This document shows, piece after piece, positions 15,243-22,865 of a stretch of DNA of 41,407 nucleotides. Both the position numbers and the translations under genes were made by a program. Below the pieces are notes generated by a model. The model saw nothing but the letters and a program-made list of their open reading frames with translations, was not told where the DNA came from and did not search any database. Numbering within the stretch: position 1 is the first letter of the stretch; each line of letters opens with the position of its first letter. This stretch comes from Microcaldota archaeon (GTDB taxonomy: Archaea; Micrarchaeota; Micrarchaeia; Micrarchaeales; CABMGC01), in contig JAJZLT010000008.1 in NCBI GenBank assembly GCA_021803245.1, positions 1 to 41,407 of the forward strand. The letters run 5' to 3'.

Positions 15243-17426
15243 ATGGATCATTTGATTCCTTATAAAATAATTTCGATACCGGAAAATCTTGATAAAAAGC
15301 TTTTGTTGGAATCGATGCTTTCAGATGGTTTTTTATTATATTACGATTTCCTTAACACAAACTTGCTAATCTTTGTACGTGATGAAGAGGAAGTAGCCAG
15401 ACTATCGAAGGTATCTGATGGGCTAGTATTCGAAGGGGCGGATTGTGAGCCTGAATTGGCAGATTTGGAATATATTACATTTTACGGATCCTCTGAGGAT
15501 GTACTAGGTACAAGTAATATTTGTAGAATATTTGAGGGAATTAAAGGAGGCCTGTTTTTATCATTCTCCAGAACGGATTCCGCGCATATAAAGCAGATTA
15601 AATCAAAAATTGAAAAACTTATGAGCGATAAAGGGGTCAGGGTCACCAAAAATGCCGATAGGAATATTTTAGGGTATGGTAGCCATTCTGAACAGAAGGA
15701 CCTTTATTACGATTCGGAAGAAAGAAAGATTTATCTTTCAATACTTGATAATTTGGATGAGATAGCTTTGAGCAATGGTTTGTCATATAAGGTTTCAATA
15801 ATATTAAACGGAAATATAGAGAAATCAATAAGATACCTGGAGTCTAGATCTTTCATATTTGAGCACTTTAAAATAACTGCAAGGGATATTGCTTCTCTAT
15901 TCGATATTGCAAAGAAGGCAGATGCAATGCCTTTTTCGTATAACTTGGCATCTGGATTCATGGGCTTTCCCGAATCAGTAAAGAGAGAGCACATCATAGA
16001 GACGTATAATAAAAAATATGTAGGAGACTTGCTATTGGGAAAGTGCTTGCATAATTCAGCAAATGAGACTAAAAACAGCTTCTTATTGAGCAGTTCTACA
16101 CTAAATTTGGGCACTCTCATGACAGGAATGCCTGGAACCGGAAAGACGATGGCTGCAATGAACCTTATATTGCAGGTTAAAATGCATGCCTGCAAGCACG
16201 TGATAATAGTATCTCCTACAGAGGAGTGGTCTGCATTTGGAGAGGAAAATGGGATACAGGTAGTGAGCTTGTCCGATGAAAGGTTGAGGATAAATTTCTT
16301 CAGGTGCGAGAAGGAACATGATATAATCAGATTTTATGAAAATCTGGCAATGCTCTTGTCCTCTGCTGCTGATGCTGGGCCATATAAAAGTTCGATGGAG
16401 AAATGCTTGCTGGATGCTTTTAGCAGGATTTATAATGACAATCCAGATCCGGATCCCCAGGAAGTTTATTTTGCGATAGAAGAATCGGTAATAGAGCAGC
16501 ATGGCAAAAGGACAAATACAGGGGTAAAATACACAAAGCATGGAGAGAATATAAAAGCAGCACTGGAAAGCCTCAGGCTCATGCTCTTAAAACCGCAATT
16601 TGCTTACAATGGAGGCTTAAATTTTAGCGAATTGATAAGCGAGGGAGTCATTTTTGATCTTTCGCACGTAAGCAACACTATGAAACCGTTCTTTTACGCT
16701 ATGATACTTAATAAGATATACGAATTTAGCGATTCCTTGGATGTTTATGGTGACAGCAAGCTAAGAATGGTTATAGGGATAGAGGAAGCACAATTGATTT
16801 TTGAGAATAGCGAAAAATCTGCTGCGACTACTGATTTAAAGCAGAGAATCCAGGATTTCAGGAAAAAAGGGGTGGGATTGCTATTGATTACCCATGCCGT
16901 AACTGACATAAATGTGAGCATACGCAGATTATGTCAAACCAAGTTTTATTTCAGACAGAGCGCAGAAACAGCAAAAGCTGCAGCGTCGGATCTGATCTTC
17001 AATGAAGATAAATTAGATCAGGTCATTGATAAGTTAAAAATCTTGGGACAGAAGATTTGTGCGGTAAATTGTATTATTGAGGCTCTGGCTGGCAAGGTTC
17101 CGGACAATTCAGTCTTCATTAAAACTTCGGATTTCAAGGTACCTGCGGTAGATTCACAAAAAACGGATAAGAAACATAAAAGAAGAAAGGAAGATACAAT
17201 AGTTAAGATTCTTATTCAGAATATGCCTGCCAGTGGTATTAAGGCTGAAATTAGGTATATAGGAATGCCTATCTTTAAAGGGGAAACAGGCTTGGAGGGC
17301 ATTATATCCACCGACAGGCCGCTGAAAGACAAAAGGCTTGAACTTATCATATTGAAAGAGAGGGCAAGGGATTGTAAGCATTTTAATATAGTGGGGGGTA
17401 GCGAGAGCATAATAAAGCTGGATTAG
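15243..17426 (+). CDS. Large HerA/DUF87-class ATPase, second motor of the secretion-like operon
   Basis: 727 residues. The first 270 form a soluble domain without membrane spans. The motor has Walker A GMPGTGKT (about 295-302), then HVIIVSPTEEWSAFG, and Walker B MVIGIEEAQLIFE (about 509-521). A helicase-like segment follows (QRIQDFRKKGVGLLLITHAVTDI), with an arginine-bearing RRLCQTKFYFRQS. A C-terminal basic linker (KKHKRRKEDT) and a small beta domain complete it. It could be the coupling-protein analogue (VirD4/TraD-like) or a second VirB4-like motor; the lack of membrane anchors leaves this open. GGTGA four bases upstream of the ATG fixes the start. It is the last gene of the operon and ends 34 bp from the tRNA-Gln 3' end. 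Confidence 0.8.
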   Translation: MDHLIPYKIISIPENLDKKLLLESMLSDGFLLYYDFLNTNLLIFVRDEEEVARLSKVSDGLVFEGADCEPELADLEYITFYGSSEDVLGTSNICRIFEGIKGGLFLSFSRTDSAHIKQIKSKIEKLMSDKGVRVTKNADRNILGYGSHSEQKDLYYDSEERKIYLSILDNLDEIALSNGLSYKVSIILNGNIEKSIRYLESRSFIFEHFKITARDIASLFDIAKKADAMPFSYNLASGFMGFPESVKREHIIETYNKKYVGDLLLGKCLHNSANETKNSFLLSSSTLNLGTLMTGMPGTGKTMAAMNLILQVKMHACKHVIIVSPTEEWSAFGEENGIQVVSLSDERLRINFFRCEKEHDIIRFYENLAMLLSSAADAGPYKSSMEKCLLDAFSRIYNDNPDPDPQEVYFAIEESVIEQHGKRTNTGVKYTKHGENIKAALESLRLMLLKPQFAYNGGLNFSELISEGVIFDLSHVSNTMKPFFYAMILNKIYEFSDSLDVYGDSKLRMVIGIEEAQLIFENSEKSAATTDLKQRIQDFRKKGVGLLLITHAVTDINVSIRRLCQTKFYFRQSAETAKAAASDLIFNEDKLDQVIDKLKILGQKICAVNCIIEALAGKVPDNSVFIKTSDFKVPAVDSQKTDKKHKRRKEDTIVKILIQNMPASGIKAEIRYIGMPIFKGETGLEGIISTDRPLKDKRLELIILKERARDCKHFNIVGGSESIIKLD

Positions 17427-17459
17427 GTTATGTATAATCAGGCTGGAAGAGACGTAAAT

Positions 17460-17532
17460 TAGTCCCGGCCAGATTCGAACTGGCGTACACGGGTCCAAAG
17501 CCCGTGGTCCTTGGCCACTAGACGACGGGACT
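17460..17532 (-). tRNA. tRNA-Gln (anticodon UUG)
   Basis: On the minus strand a 73-nt cloverleaf folds. The acceptor AGTCCCG pairs with CGGGACT, the anticodon stem is ACGGG/CCCGT with loop CTTTGGA (anticodon TTG), the T-arm carries TTCGAAT, and the discriminator is A. CCA is not encoded. The first pair A1-U72 is the element used by archaeal GatDE to recognise tRNA-Gln, so charging is probably by the Glu-tRNA-Gln amidotransferase route. No intron is present. The 3' end faces the end of the secretion-like operon. Confidence 0.95.
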
Positions 17533-17588
17533 GCAGAAGGACATGATAGTATTTACGTTACCTGATTATTAAAGCTAATGCATTTGAT

Positions 17589-19031
17589 TTAGTAAGACTT
17601 GGCGAAGTAAGCTACTGCTTCTGTGTCTTTTCCGCAGACTATGCATTTGCCATGCCTCTTCTCTGCAAAAGGTATAACCCTGCTTGTTGCATTTGTATCT
17701 TCCTTTATTTTTAACTCGCAGGCATCGCCAAGGCACCAGTTTATCTTTACGAATCCTCCCTTTGATTTTATCACTTCCTGTAGCTCTTTATAAGTCTTGG
17801 CTTCGGTGATAAGGCTTTTGAGGCTCTCCTTTGCTCTTAGGAAGAGAGTCGCTTGTATTGCTTCCAGGAGCTTAGATGCCTCTTCTTCTAAATCTGCATG
17901 CTTAACCTCCTTTTTCTCTTTTGTGTCTCTTCTTACAAGAACAACAACCCCGTTTTTAATATCCTTCGGGCCTACTTCTATCCTCAATGGCACTCCTTTC
18001 ATTTCCCAATCATTGAACTTGTAGCCAGGAGTAACATCATCCCTCAAATCAAGCTCTACCCTGAATTTTTGTGACAGCTTGCCCCTCAGTTCTTTTGCGA
18101 ACTGAGTTACCTCATTTAAGCTTTCCTTCTTTATTATTGGTATTATAACGATTTGAGTGCCCGCAACTTTCGGCGGCATTATCAGGCCTGAATCATCGCC
18201 ATGTGTCATTACCAGAGCGCCCAGTAATCTTGTCGAGATCCCCCACGAAGTAGTCCATGCAGAATGCTCAAGATTGTCCCTGCCCAGGTACTTTACTCCA
18301 AATGGCTTTGAGAAATTCTGCCCCAGATTATGCGACGTCCCCATCTGAATTGCCTTACCGTCTGGCATGATTGATTCTATGGTTGTGGTGTAGTATGCTC
18401 CTCCGAATTTTTCGAGCTCGCTTTTTTTACCTGCTATTACCGGTATCGCAAGATACTCCTCCGCTATCTTCCTGTAGAAATCTAGTATTAGCATTACTTC
18501 CTTATCTGCTTCTGCTTCGGTTTCATGAGCCGTGTGGCCTTCCTGCCATAAGAACTCACTATTCCTTATAAACGGCTTGGTGTCTTTGATCTCTGCTCTG
18601 AGAACGCTGCACCACTGATTTACAAGTATCGGCAGGTCCCTCCAGCTCCTGAGCCACTTTGAGAAGAAATAGTATATTATTGTCTCGGATGTAGGTCTAA
18701 TGGCATATTTGTCTGTAAGCTCCTTTTCGCCTTCATGTGTTACCCAGAATACTTCAGGCACGAAGCTTTTGAAATGCTCGGCTTCTTTGTTAAGCAGGCT
18801 TTCCGGAATAAGCAATGGAAAGTAGGCATTTTTATGGCCTGTCTCTTTTATCATCTTGTCGAATGCCTTCTGCACCTCTTCCCACATGGCATATGAATTC
18901 GGGGAGAACACTATTGTTCCGTGGACTGGTCCATACTCGGCAAGGCCTGACTTGATTACCACCTCAGAATACCAATCTACAAAATTGCTCGATTTTTTTG
19001 CGGTTATCCCTACCTCCTTCTTCTCATTCAC
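17589..19031 (-). CDS. proS: Prolyl-tRNA synthetase, archaeal/eukaryotic type
   Basis: Charges tRNA-Pro in the cytoplasm. The 480-residue class II enzyme has motif 2 (VLRAEIKDTKPFIRNSEFLW, then QEGHTAHET), motif 3 near STRLLGALVMTHGDDSGLIMPP, an HGTP-type anticodon-binding domain (TQIVIIPI), and the C-terminal zinc-binding domain typical of this type (CLGDACELK, later CIVCGKD). It ends in the conserved aromatic YFAKSY. It lacks the bacterial editing insertion. GTG at 19031 is chosen because AGGTGA precedes it and a TATA box (19069-19080) stands about 40 bp upstream. The HAD gene lies upstream on the same strand. Confidence 0.97.
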   Translation of the reverse strand: MNEKKEVGITAKKSSNFVDWYSEVVIKSGLAEYGPVHGTIVFSPNSYAMWEEVQKAFDKMIKETGHKNAYFPLLIPESLLNKEAEHFKSFVPEVFWVTHEGEKELTDKYAIRPTSETIIYYFFSKWLRSWRDLPILVNQWCSVLRAEIKDTKPFIRNSEFLWQEGHTAHETEAEADKEVMLILDFYRKIAEEYLAIPVIAGKKSELEKFGGAYYTTTIESIMPDGKAIQMGTSHNLGQNFSKPFGVKYLGRDNLEHSAWTTSWGISTRLLGALVMTHGDDSGLIMPPKVAGTQIVIIPIIKKESLNEVTQFAKELRGKLSQKFRVELDLRDDVTPGYKFNDWEMKGVPLRIEVGPKDIKNGVVVLVRRDTKEKKEVKHADLEEEASKLLEAIQATLFLRAKESLKSLITEAKTYKELQEVIKSKGGFVKINWCLGDACELKIKEDTNATSRVIPFAEKRHGKCIVCGKDTEAVAYFAKSY

Positions 19032-19068
19032 TGATTCACCTAGCTCGTATTCTATTGCCTTCTCTGGA

Positions 19069-19080
19069 TTTATATATTTA
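19069..19080 (-). promoter_or_regulatory. TATA box of proS
   Basis: On the minus strand TAAATATATAAA lies about 40 bp upstream of the GTG start, giving a short leader with AGGTGA. It overlaps the end of the HAD phosphatase gene, so proS has its own promoter. Confidence 0.55.
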
Positions 19081-19674
19081 GCCTATTACTCCAAGCTGCG
19101 CAAGCTTAACCGTGAGATCCTTTATCCCCTTAAACCATATGCCATGGATTCCGATCCTTTTGGCGCTTCTGACATTTTCAATCTTGTCATCTATGAAAAC
19201 TGCCTCTCCTGGCTCTATTTTCATCTTTTTTAGCGCATAGTTGTAGATTGCGGGGCTAGGCTTCCTTGACTTTATATTACAAGAAGCAAATTTGTAATCA
19301 AAATATCCTGTCTTCAATAGTTTTTTAGTATAAACATACCTAGGTTTGTCTATGTTGGAGATATACGCTGTCGTATATTTGTCTTTAAGCCTCTTTACAA
19401 GGCGCTCCATTTCATGATTCACAGTGACCCTGTCCACATAAAAGGCATACCATTTAACTTCATTCCTTTTTATACCAAGAGTTATAGATACTTTCTTCTC
19501 GAAATTATCCAGACTAATTGACCCGCTCTCTAGCTCATGGATCAGTTTCCCCTCCACCACTTCTCTTATCTGATGCAGGGGCCTCTTTGAGAGTTTGTGG
19601 AGATAGGAATAATATGGATCATTTGTATAATTCAGGATCACTCCTCCCAGATCGAAGATTACTGCCTTTATCAT
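19078..19674 (-). CDS. HAD superfamily hydrolase
   Basis: 198 residues with the four HAD motifs: FDLGGVILNY (motif I; nucleophile Asp at about 8, second acidic residue replaced by Gly), AYISNIDK (motif II), the lysine in SRKPSPAIYN (motif III) and VFIDDKIENV (motif IV). DLGGV instead of DxDGT is usual in the haloacid-dehalogenase/epoxide-hydrolase-like branch (YihX type). A C1-type helical cap occupies about residues 15-90. The substrate cannot be read from sequence; it is probably a small phosphorylated metabolite. Confidence 0.85.
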   Translation of the reverse strand: MIKAVIFDLGGVILNYTNDPYYSYLHKLSKRPLHQIREVVEGKLIHELESGSISLDNFEKKVSITLGIKRNEVKWYAFYVDRVTVNHEMERLVKRLKDKYTTAYISNIDKPRYVYTKKLLKTGYFDYKFASCNIKSRKPSPAIYNYALKKMKIEPGEAVFIDDKIENVRSAKRIGIHGIWFKGIKDLTVKLAQLGVIG

Positions 19675-19750
19675 TTAATAATTTACCTCTCTTTACCTAA
19701 ACCCAAATTAATGGATTATGAAGTACCTGGACTATGTTCTGACTTATACT

Positions 19751-20455
19751 TTACTTAAATACATTTAGGCCTTTTGAAGTTATCTCGTAAGGCATCGATG
19801 CCTTTACATGGTCGGATTGCCTCATCTTCATTATCTTTATGAGATACTGGGAACTTCCTGAAACATCCACTTCATGCATTTTTATTATACCATCGAACAT
19901 ATACGTACCATATAATCCTGCAGTTGTCTTCCCCAAAGGCCACGCCGTTTCTAAAGTCACTATGGTATTTATACCCAGGTTTCTGAAATTTTCTATCATA
20001 TAGTCAACTGAACGGGTAAAAACGCGATCATTTGGTGCCAGTGCACGCAATGTTGTTATAGAATCTATTACCAGTATCTTTGATTTATTTGATTGCAATG
20101 TTTTATTTATGCTCGCTATGAATACCTGCCAATTTTCGGAAGAGTTCATGGCATTTATTGTTTCCCTCTCTTCCAGTATTATCAGTTTGCTTTCCAGAAG
20201 CTCTTCCATATCGTCAAAATACGGGAAAGCGCTTTTTATATTCTCGAGCAGAGAATCGCGTCTTTCCTCGAGTGTTATGAAGGTACATGGAATATTTATT
20301 TTGGCGTTCCTGTACAGGATTTCGAATGAAAGCAGTGTCTTACCCGTGCCTGCATCGCCAGCTATGAGGACTTGATTCCCTAAAGGTATTCCTCCGCTTG
20401 TAATTTCGTCCAATCCAAAAATTCCAGTGCTTATCCTATTCTTACCCTCTGCCAT
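19751..20455 (-). CDS. KaiC-like RecA-fold ATPase
   Basis: 234 residues forming one KaiC-type domain. It starts ISTGIFGLDEITSGGIPLG, as do archaeal KaiC-like proteins, with Walker A GDAGTGKT (about 33-40), the paired glutamates TLEERRD (about 80-86) and Walker B ILVIDSITTLRA. Such single-domain proteins in archaea act in signalling or regulation and often pair with an adjacent partner. Here the gene follows the duplicated stalk-like protein on the same strand with a 50-bp gap and a GTGAT ribosome site, suggesting co-expression. It has no circadian meaning in this context. Confidence 0.85.
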   Translation of the reverse strand: MAEGKNRISTGIFGLDEITSGGIPLGNQVLIAGDAGTGKTLLSFEILYRNAKINIPCTFITLEERRDSLLENIKSAFPYFDDMEELLESKLIILEERETINAMNSSENWQVFIASINKTLQSNKSKILVIDSITTLRALAPNDRVFTRSVDYMIENFRNLGINTIVTLETAWPLGKTTAGLYGTYMFDGIIKMHEVDVSGSSQYLIKIMKMRQSDHVKASMPYEITSKGLNVFK

Positions 20456-20505
20456 TCAAATCACAGATAACTATGATACTATCTCATTAGGAAAGTTAAT
20501 AAATA

Positions 20506-21465
20506 TTACCCAGTTTTTTGGGCGGTAGACATCTTATTATAGAGATCTATGGCATACCTTGCAACAGTATAATCTGGATTTATGTACATTGCACGTATGA
20601 CGTCTAGCAGGCTTTGTACCTCTGGTTTTCTGCCCACTGCGACAAGGAAATATATTCCTATTAAGTATATTATGTGATTTTTATAATGGAGAGAAAACAG
20701 GCTTCGCATATATTCTTCATTTACCCTCACGTCAATAGCCTCCAGGAGGCCCTTTATTGAAGGAGTATCTATATCCCTTCCTGCAAATGCGAGAGTGCCT
20801 GCAGCTATAATGTAAAGCGCCATGTTTCTGTTTATTCTTATATTGTCCAATATGTTTTTATCTGTCATGCCCCTCTCGAACTCGGAGATTATTAGTTTGG
20901 TGGTTACTTCTGAAGTGCTTTCTATTGCGCGTGCCAATGTCTGTAAGCGCTTGTCCTCCCTTTTCTTAAGGAACTCTTTCTCTATCTCTCCCTTTTCGAG
21001 ACGGTCGTGGAAGTCTATTGCGAATCTGGCCAATGTCGCATCCGGGCTGGTGCCGAAGACTCTTACTACGCGTATGGAATTTTCCACACTGACCTCCTTG
21101 CCCCAGCTTTGTAGATAGTATATGGAAATTAGATAGACCACATAATTCTTAAAATTGAGATAAGTCAATGTGCCGAGTAGATCGTTATCTGGAATTATAT
21201 CTACAGCTTCAAGCAGATTGCCCACCTTGTCCATGTCTATGTTCCTTCCGCAAAACAGCAAAGCCCCTGAAGCAGCCATATATGGGCTTAATTTTTCCCT
21301 TAAGCCGTCATTTACTACATTGCTATAGTATGCCTTTTCCAATTCGCTTATTATTAAATATGAAATGCCCTTTGACATTCTTACGATTATTTTGGTGATC
21401 CCGTCGTATATTGCGTCGTATTCTTCCTTAAAACCATTGACAGGTCCGCCATCTTCACTCTGCAT
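20506..21465 (-). CDS. Unidentified protein of two tandem helical repeats resembling the P1 stalk domain
   Basis: 319 residues made of two copies, about 20-160 and 175-315, offset by about 155. Matching pairs are LIISELEKAYYS/LIISEFERGMTD, FCGRNIDMDKVGNLLEAVDI/FAGRDIDTPSIKGLLEAIDV, NFKNYVVYLISIYYL/HYKNHIIYLIGIYFL and PDATLARFAIDFHDRL/PDYTVARYAIDLYNKM. The segment with A-G-R-x-I-D ... LLEA-D resembles the helical dimerisation domain of archaeal ribosomal P1 (G-K-x-I-x-E ... VLEAAG). This may be fold convergence. No membrane span. A promoter (AGTATTAAAAATG) lies about 25 bp upstream, so it is probably leaderless. A KaiC-like ATPase is next. Confidence 0.7.
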   Translation of the reverse strand: MQSEDGGPVNGFKEEYDAIYDGITKIIVRMSKGISYLIISELEKAYYSNVVNDGLREKLSPYMAASGALLFCGRNIDMDKVGNLLEAVDIIPDNDLLGTLTYLNFKNYVVYLISIYYLQSWGKEVSVENSIRVVRVFGTSPDATLARFAIDFHDRLEKGEIEKEFLKKREDKRLQTLARAIESTSEVTTKLIISEFERGMTDKNILDNIRINRNMALYIIAAGTLAFAGRDIDTPSIKGLLEAIDVRVNEEYMRSLFSLHYKNHIIYLIGIYFLVAVGRKPEVQSLLDVIRAMYINPDYTVARYAIDLYNKMSTAQKTG

Positions 21466-21572
21466 GATATGAGATACACTCCAACATTTTTAATACTTTT
21501 AGATTGCTCTGAACAAATACCTGGGAATGTAAGCATAAAGGTTTTTAAACTGGGGATTATAATTGATATTAG

Positions 21573-21714
21573 GGGGTTGTTGCGTAACCAGGCAGCGCGG
21601 CAGGCTCCAGATATTTATTTTAGGATTGAGCAATGAGCGATGATTAGAATCTGGAAATAAAAGCTTTGCAATGGAAGTAACCTGCATGTCGGGGTTCAAA
21701 TCCCCGCAACCCCA
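21573..21714 (+). tRNA. tRNA-Trp (anticodon CCA) with an intron
   Basis: Exon 1 (21573-21610) gives the acceptor GGGGTTG, a D-arm, the anticodon stem GCAGG and loop bases CTCCAG. Exon 2 (21680-21714) gives A38, CCTGC, a 4-nt variable loop, the T-arm CGGGG-TTCAAAT-CCCCG, the acceptor CAACCCC and discriminator A. The mature tRNA is 73 nt with no encoded CCA. The 69-nt intron sits at the canonical archaeal position 37/38. The exact splice sites are inferred from the cloverleaf. Confidence 0.93.
21611..21679 (+). other. tRNA-Trp intron
   Basis: A 69-nt A/T-rich insert. Its ATCTGGA (near 21648-21654) is the exact complement of TCCAGAT spanning the anticodon and the 5' splice site, so the precursor can form the anticodon-intron helix needed for bulge-helix-bulge splicing. 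I do not see a convincing pair of C and D boxes. Confidence 0.75.
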
Positions 21715-21927
21715 AAGCGCTCCTGCCTCGAAGAAGATGCACCTTCGATTGAAGCTGCACCGGATCTGGCTCTGCACAAATCCGGACTAACTGCTGTTGC
21801 CTCATAAGATGGCCATGGCTTTAAGTATGGCATCCCATGCCTAATTTATTTAGATTATTGCGTTATAACTCAGTTATGAAACGTAGTGTGAATGCAGTTA
21901 AATCCTTTATGCTGCACTTGTGATATC

Positions 21928-22695
21928 ATGGCAATAGCCAATTTTTACATTACGATAGGCCTTTCCGTAATAATGGGCCTGTCTATTTTCCTGTCATTCC
22001 CACTGGTAATGGACAGAAAAGCAAGCATGAAGCGGTTGCTCTTGTACAATGCAATAGCCATAGGCATACTTATTTTCCTGCTCATGGATATCTACGGGGA
22101 TGTAGCGGCAGTCTTTGGCAACGATACGATAACCAACCCGCTTTTACTGGTCTTTATATCAGGCTTCGCAATCTCTTTTGTCTTTTTTGTACTGCCGAAA
22201 GGGAGCAGGGATCCAGCGGAAAATCCGCATAGGACCTCGGTGCTTGCTGCTGTAGGCATAGGGTTTCAGAATATAACGGAGGGGCTTGTATTTGGATCTG
22301 CAGGTGCAGCCGGACTCCTTCCGATATATGTGCTTTCGGTTATTGGCTTCTCTGCACAGAATATAACGGAGGGCTTCCCTATTGCCGCACCTCTCTTCGG
22401 AAAGCTGGAAAAGACCAGCAAGAAATTCATTGCAGGTGTATTCTTGCTTGGCGGCTTGCCCACAATAATAGGCACAGCCATAGGATTGGTATTCTTCTCT
22501 ACTCTTTTTATTACCTTCTTTGACTCGCTTGCCTGTGCTGCGATACTTTACGTAGTGCTGGTGCTCTTTCACGTCAATGTGAATAGGGGATCGGAGAACC
22601 CGGGAGGAATAAAGAAGTCGATGCTTTACACTTACATAGGCATACTAATTGGATTTGTGATCGCTTATGTGCTGAACTACGCCGTTGTAGCCTAA
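21928..22695 (+). CDS. ZIP family metal transporter (GufA-like)
   Basis: 255 residues with about eight spans, in the layout of prokaryotic ZIP transporters of Zn, Fe or Mn. The two metal-site helices are visible: GIGFQNITEGLVFGSAGAAG (equivalent to TM4) and FSAQNITEGFPIAAPL (TM5). TM4 in ZIPs normally reads H-N-x-x-E-G; here the His is Gln, while Q-N-x-x-E-G in TM5 is normal. This may change metal selectivity. I chose the ATG at 21928 with GTGAT just upstream; ATG at 21892 would add a polar Cys-containing leader. Confidence 0.8.
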   Translation: MAIANFYITIGLSVIMGLSIFLSFPLVMDRKASMKRLLLYNAIAIGILIFLLMDIYGDVAAVFGNDTITNPLLLVFISGFAISFVFFVLPKGSRDPAENPHRTSVLAAVGIGFQNITEGLVFGSAGAAGLLPIYVLSVIGFSAQNITEGFPIAAPLFGKLEKTSKKFIAGVFLLGGLPTIIGTAIGLVFFSTLFITFFDSLACAAILYVVLVLFHVNVNRGSENPGGIKKSMLYTYIGILIGFVIAYVLNYAVVA

Positions 22696-22738
22696 CACAG
22701 GAATTGACATTACTTCATACTAAAGATGGAGATAATCA

Positions 22739-22759
22739 TATCTGCAGCGATTGCAGATA
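22739..22759. repeat. Perfect 8-bp inverted repeat between convergent genes
   Basis: TATCTGCA-GCGAT-TGCAGATA forms a hairpin with a 5-nt loop, between the ends of the ZIP and tpiA genes. No T-run adjoins it, so it is not a standard archaeal terminator. It could help end both transcripts, serve as a binding site, or be incidental. Confidence 0.35.
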
Positions 22760-22865
22760 ATATCTTCGCAAAAGAAAATAAGCACCAACTGCCAATCTAT
22801 CTCTCTGCCTGTCAAAAAGCTGTTGGAGCGCGGATTTCGCCATGGAGTTTGCTTCATGTGTTCTC

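Noticed and set aside
10163-17532. Intact integrated conjugative element
   Set aside because: No integrase, relaxase, replication gene or repeated tRNA end is visible, despite the tRNA-Gln neighbour.
21611-21679. C/D box guide RNA inside the tRNA-Trp intron
   Set aside because: GATGATT and CTGG are present, but no clear paired RTGATGA and CTGA boxes with guides in the right places.
21715-21927. Second tRNA or structured RNA after tRNA-Trp
   Set aside because: Several short inverted repeats occur (CCGGAT/ATCCGG, CTTC/GAAG), but no T-arm or cloverleaf and no recognised RNA.
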